A program made the translations under genes and the position numbers. A stretch of 64,000 nt of DNA from an uncultured Croceitalea sp. (GTDB lineage: Bacteria > Bacteroidota > Bacteroidia > Flavobacteriales > Flavobacteriaceae). The notes under the pieces are model-generated. The model did not search any database, was not told the DNA's origin, and saw nothing but the letters and a program-made list of their open reading frames with translations. Below, one piece after another: positions 62,419 to 64,000 of the stretch. The number at the start of each line of letters is the position of its first letter. Position 1 is the first letter of the stretch. Location: assembly GCA_947494805.1 (NCBI GenBank), contig CANLWK010000002.1, positions 558,001-622,000 on the forward strand, read 5' to 3'.

Positions 62419-62452
62419 TTGCATCGATGAACAGTCAAATTTTGTACCTTTT
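62419..62452 (+). promoter_or_regulatory. Probable promoter of the sensor kinase gene
   Basis: TTG at 62419-62421, 23 bases, then TACCTTTT at 62445-62452 (one mismatch to TAnnTTTG), 18 bases before the ATG at 62471. Confidence 0.4.
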
Positions 62453-62470
62453 CAAGCAAGGTGTCGTATT

Positions 62471-64000
62471 ATGAAAACCTTTTACCATGTAGCGGTAGTT
62501 TTATTTGGAAGCACACTATTGTGGGGGCAAGAATCCGTACAGATAGATTCCTTGAAAAAACTACTCCGTCCACAAGAAAAAACAGTGGCGGTAGAAGAGA
62601 AGGTATCGGTCTTGAACGGACTCTTTGAGGCCTACCTTTATGCCTCATTGGATTCGGCAGACCAGTATCGTAAACAGATTGGGCAGGTATCAAAGGTGCA
62701 TTCGTATACCAAGGGGGACTATTTCTTCAACTCCCAAAGTGGACGGTTCTATTTTGCAAAATCCAATTTAGACAGTGCCCTTTTTCATATCAAAGCGGCG
62801 GCCAACCTTGCGGAAACCTTGGACAACAAGGCGTTCATGGCCGATAATTACAAGAAGATATCGATCATCTACGATGTTCGAAGAAATGATTCGCTTTCAT
62901 TGCACTATATCAATAAAGCGTTGGCAAGCGCCAAACAAACCGATGATTGGCGCTTGCTATCTTCTATATATGTGGCCTTGGGAAATCGAAGTTTTCAATT
63001 TACCGAATACCCCAAGGCATTGTCTTACTACCTCAAATTGGATTCCATCTATGAGGTGAACAACAGTTTGGACAAGTCGCTGGCAGCGGCCTATTCCAAT
63101 ATCGGCCTCATCTATTCAGAACTTAGGGATACCTTGGCCATCGATTACTTTCATAAAAGCATTGATGTCTATCAAAAATTAGGACATGCCGAGGGCGTGA
63201 GCTATGGCGAAATGGCCTTGGGCATCCATTATGAGCTACAGGGCGATTGCCAATCGTCAATAAAACACTTGTTAAAAGCCAAGGCCTTTTATGAAGAATA
63301 TCAAGATGTCAACATGCTGGCCGAAATCTATATGCGTTTGGGCAGTTGCTACGTTGAAGAAGATATCGATGAGGCAGAGCAATACCTTTTAAAGAGCAAT
63401 TCACTTTCTGAAGAAACAAAACGAATAACATTTTTGGCCACGAACTACACCGCGCTTGGTAATCTGTACACGGCAAAAGGGGAGTATAAAAAAGCGATCG
63501 AGAACTATAAAAAAACCCTTGACATCAATGACCGACTTGAAAACAACAAATCAGAAGGACTTAATGTGTTGCAGGCCTATAAGGGCTTGATATTGGCGTA
63601 CAAGGGGGCAAAAGACTACAAGGGCATGGCCGAAGCCTATGAGATCCGAGAGGTTCTTGCCGATAGCATCCGAAGCCAACAAAATCATTTGGTCGTAGAA
63701 GAACTCAACAAAAAGTATGAAACGGAAAAGAAAGAGCAAGAGATACAACTACTGATGTCGCAGGCGGCCCTGCAAGAACAAAAATCAAAAAACCAGCGCA
63801 GTCTTTTTATCGCGGGAATCTTGATATTGGCCCTGGCCGTAATCGCGCTTTATATTCTTTTCAGGAATAAGAAACGTACCAATGACAAATTGCGACAGCT
63901 TGAAGCGGCCAAATCACGTTTTTTTGCCAATATCTCACACGAGTTCCGGACGCCGTTGACCTTAATTTCGGGGCCTGTGGCCCACCAACTGTCCAAAGCT
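62471..64000 (+). CDS. TPR sensor histidine kinase (cut by right window edge)
   Basis: An open frame from ATG 62471 to the window end, 510 residues visible. Signal peptide (MKTFYHVAVVLFGSTLLWGQ), a periplasmic TPR region (~60-400), one membrane helix (~446-466, SLFIAGILILALAVIALYIL), then the HisKA domain with the phospho-acceptor H490 in FANISHEFRTPLTLISG. The ATPase domain and any receiver or AraC output of a hybrid kinase lie beyond the edge. TPR-sensor kinases of this type are common in Bacteroidota. Partner unknown. Confidence 0.9.
   Translation, partial: MKTFYHVAVVLFGSTLLWGQESVQIDSLKKLLRPQEKTVAVEEKVSVLNGLFEAYLYASLDSADQYRKQIGQVSKVHSYTKGDYFFNSQSGRFYFAKSNLDSALFHIKAAANLAETLDNKAFMADNYKKISIIYDVRRNDSLSLHYINKALASAKQTDDWRLLSSIYVALGNRSFQFTEYPKALSYYLKLDSIYEVNNSLDKSLAAAYSNIGLIYSELRDTLAIDYFHKSIDVYQKLGHAEGVSYGEMALGIHYELQGDCQSSIKHLLKAKAFYEEYQDVNMLAEIYMRLGSCYVEEDIDEAEQYLLKSNSLSEETKRITFLATNYTALGNLYTAKGEYKKAIENYKKTLDINDRLENNKSEGLNVLQAYKGLILAYKGAKDYKGMAEAYEIREVLADSIRSQQNHLVVEELNKKYETEKKEQEIQLLMSQAALQEQKSKNQRSLFIAGILILALAVIALYILFRNKKRTNDKLRQLEAAKSRFFANISHEFRTPLTLISGPVAHQLSKA

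Overview
The window comes from a marine-type member of the Flavobacteriaceae (phylum Bacteroidota). The sequence evidence is gene starts with almost no Shine-Dalgarno sequences, several Bacteroidota-type promoters (TTG, 17-23 bases, TAnnTTTG), many short Cys-lipoproteins with a C-S-x-D/E start, a SusC-like carboxypeptidase-regulatory plus TonB-plug segment, MutS2 without a visible Smr domain, DUF1835 and DUF1704 proteins, and an E1 alpha/beta fusion. No rRNA, tRNA, CRISPR array or intact insertion sequence is visible, and most of the window is ordinary chromosomal backbone.

Layout. 1-13 kb: housekeeping genes (fhs cut by the window edge, an LpxL-type acyltransferase, rhomboid protease, LVIVD lipoprotein, TlpA-like thioredoxin, FAD/Fe-S oxidase, LpxH-like phosphoesterase, aroC, DinB, a dicarboxylate symporter). 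13.4-16.4 kb: a translationally coupled trio of ATP-grasp ligase, N-formylglutamate amidohydrolase-like hydrolase and a DUF1704 (QEGLA/MATCAP-type) metallopeptidase. 16.5-19.2 kb: a DUF4139 protein with a TonB-plug module inserted, and a DCC-family thiol oxidoreductase. 19.4-29.4 kb: a tight minus-strand array of six tandem paralogous cadherin-like lipoproteins, a seventh small lipoprotein and two TPR/HTH membrane regulators. A leader inverted repeat and a 620-bp gene-less segment bounded by 22-bp inverted repeats precede it. 30-51 kb: mostly housekeeping genes (mutS2, ung, ppk1, nucleoside phosphorylase, SUI1, E1 fusion, OmpA), plus a cluster that joins a kinase-aminotransferase fusion with a DgcN-like protein, a dipeptide epimerase and a YfcC transporter.

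51-57.3 kb: a plus-strand biosynthetic operon encoding a geranylgeranyl-reductase-like flavoprotein, a methyltransferase, a type III polyketide synthase, an enoyl-reductase-type SDR, a FabZ/FabA-like dehydratase, a ketosynthase and an acyl carrier protein. It probably makes its own acyl starter and converts it to an alkylresorcinol- or pyrone-like lipid. 57.4-64 kb: YceI, HPF, a decayed CPBP protease, a collagen-repeat lipoprotein beside a putative papain-fold (C39-like) secreted protein with a duplicated C-terminal domain, and a TPR sensor histidine kinase cut by the right edge.

The strongest candidates for an undescribed system are the six-fold lipoprotein array with its two regulators, the ATP-grasp/amidohydrolase/MATCAP-like trio (formally a peptide-tail ligase plus carboxypeptidase pair), and the type III PKS operon with its own fatty-acid cycle. 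Functions are inferred from motifs read by eye; no database search was run.
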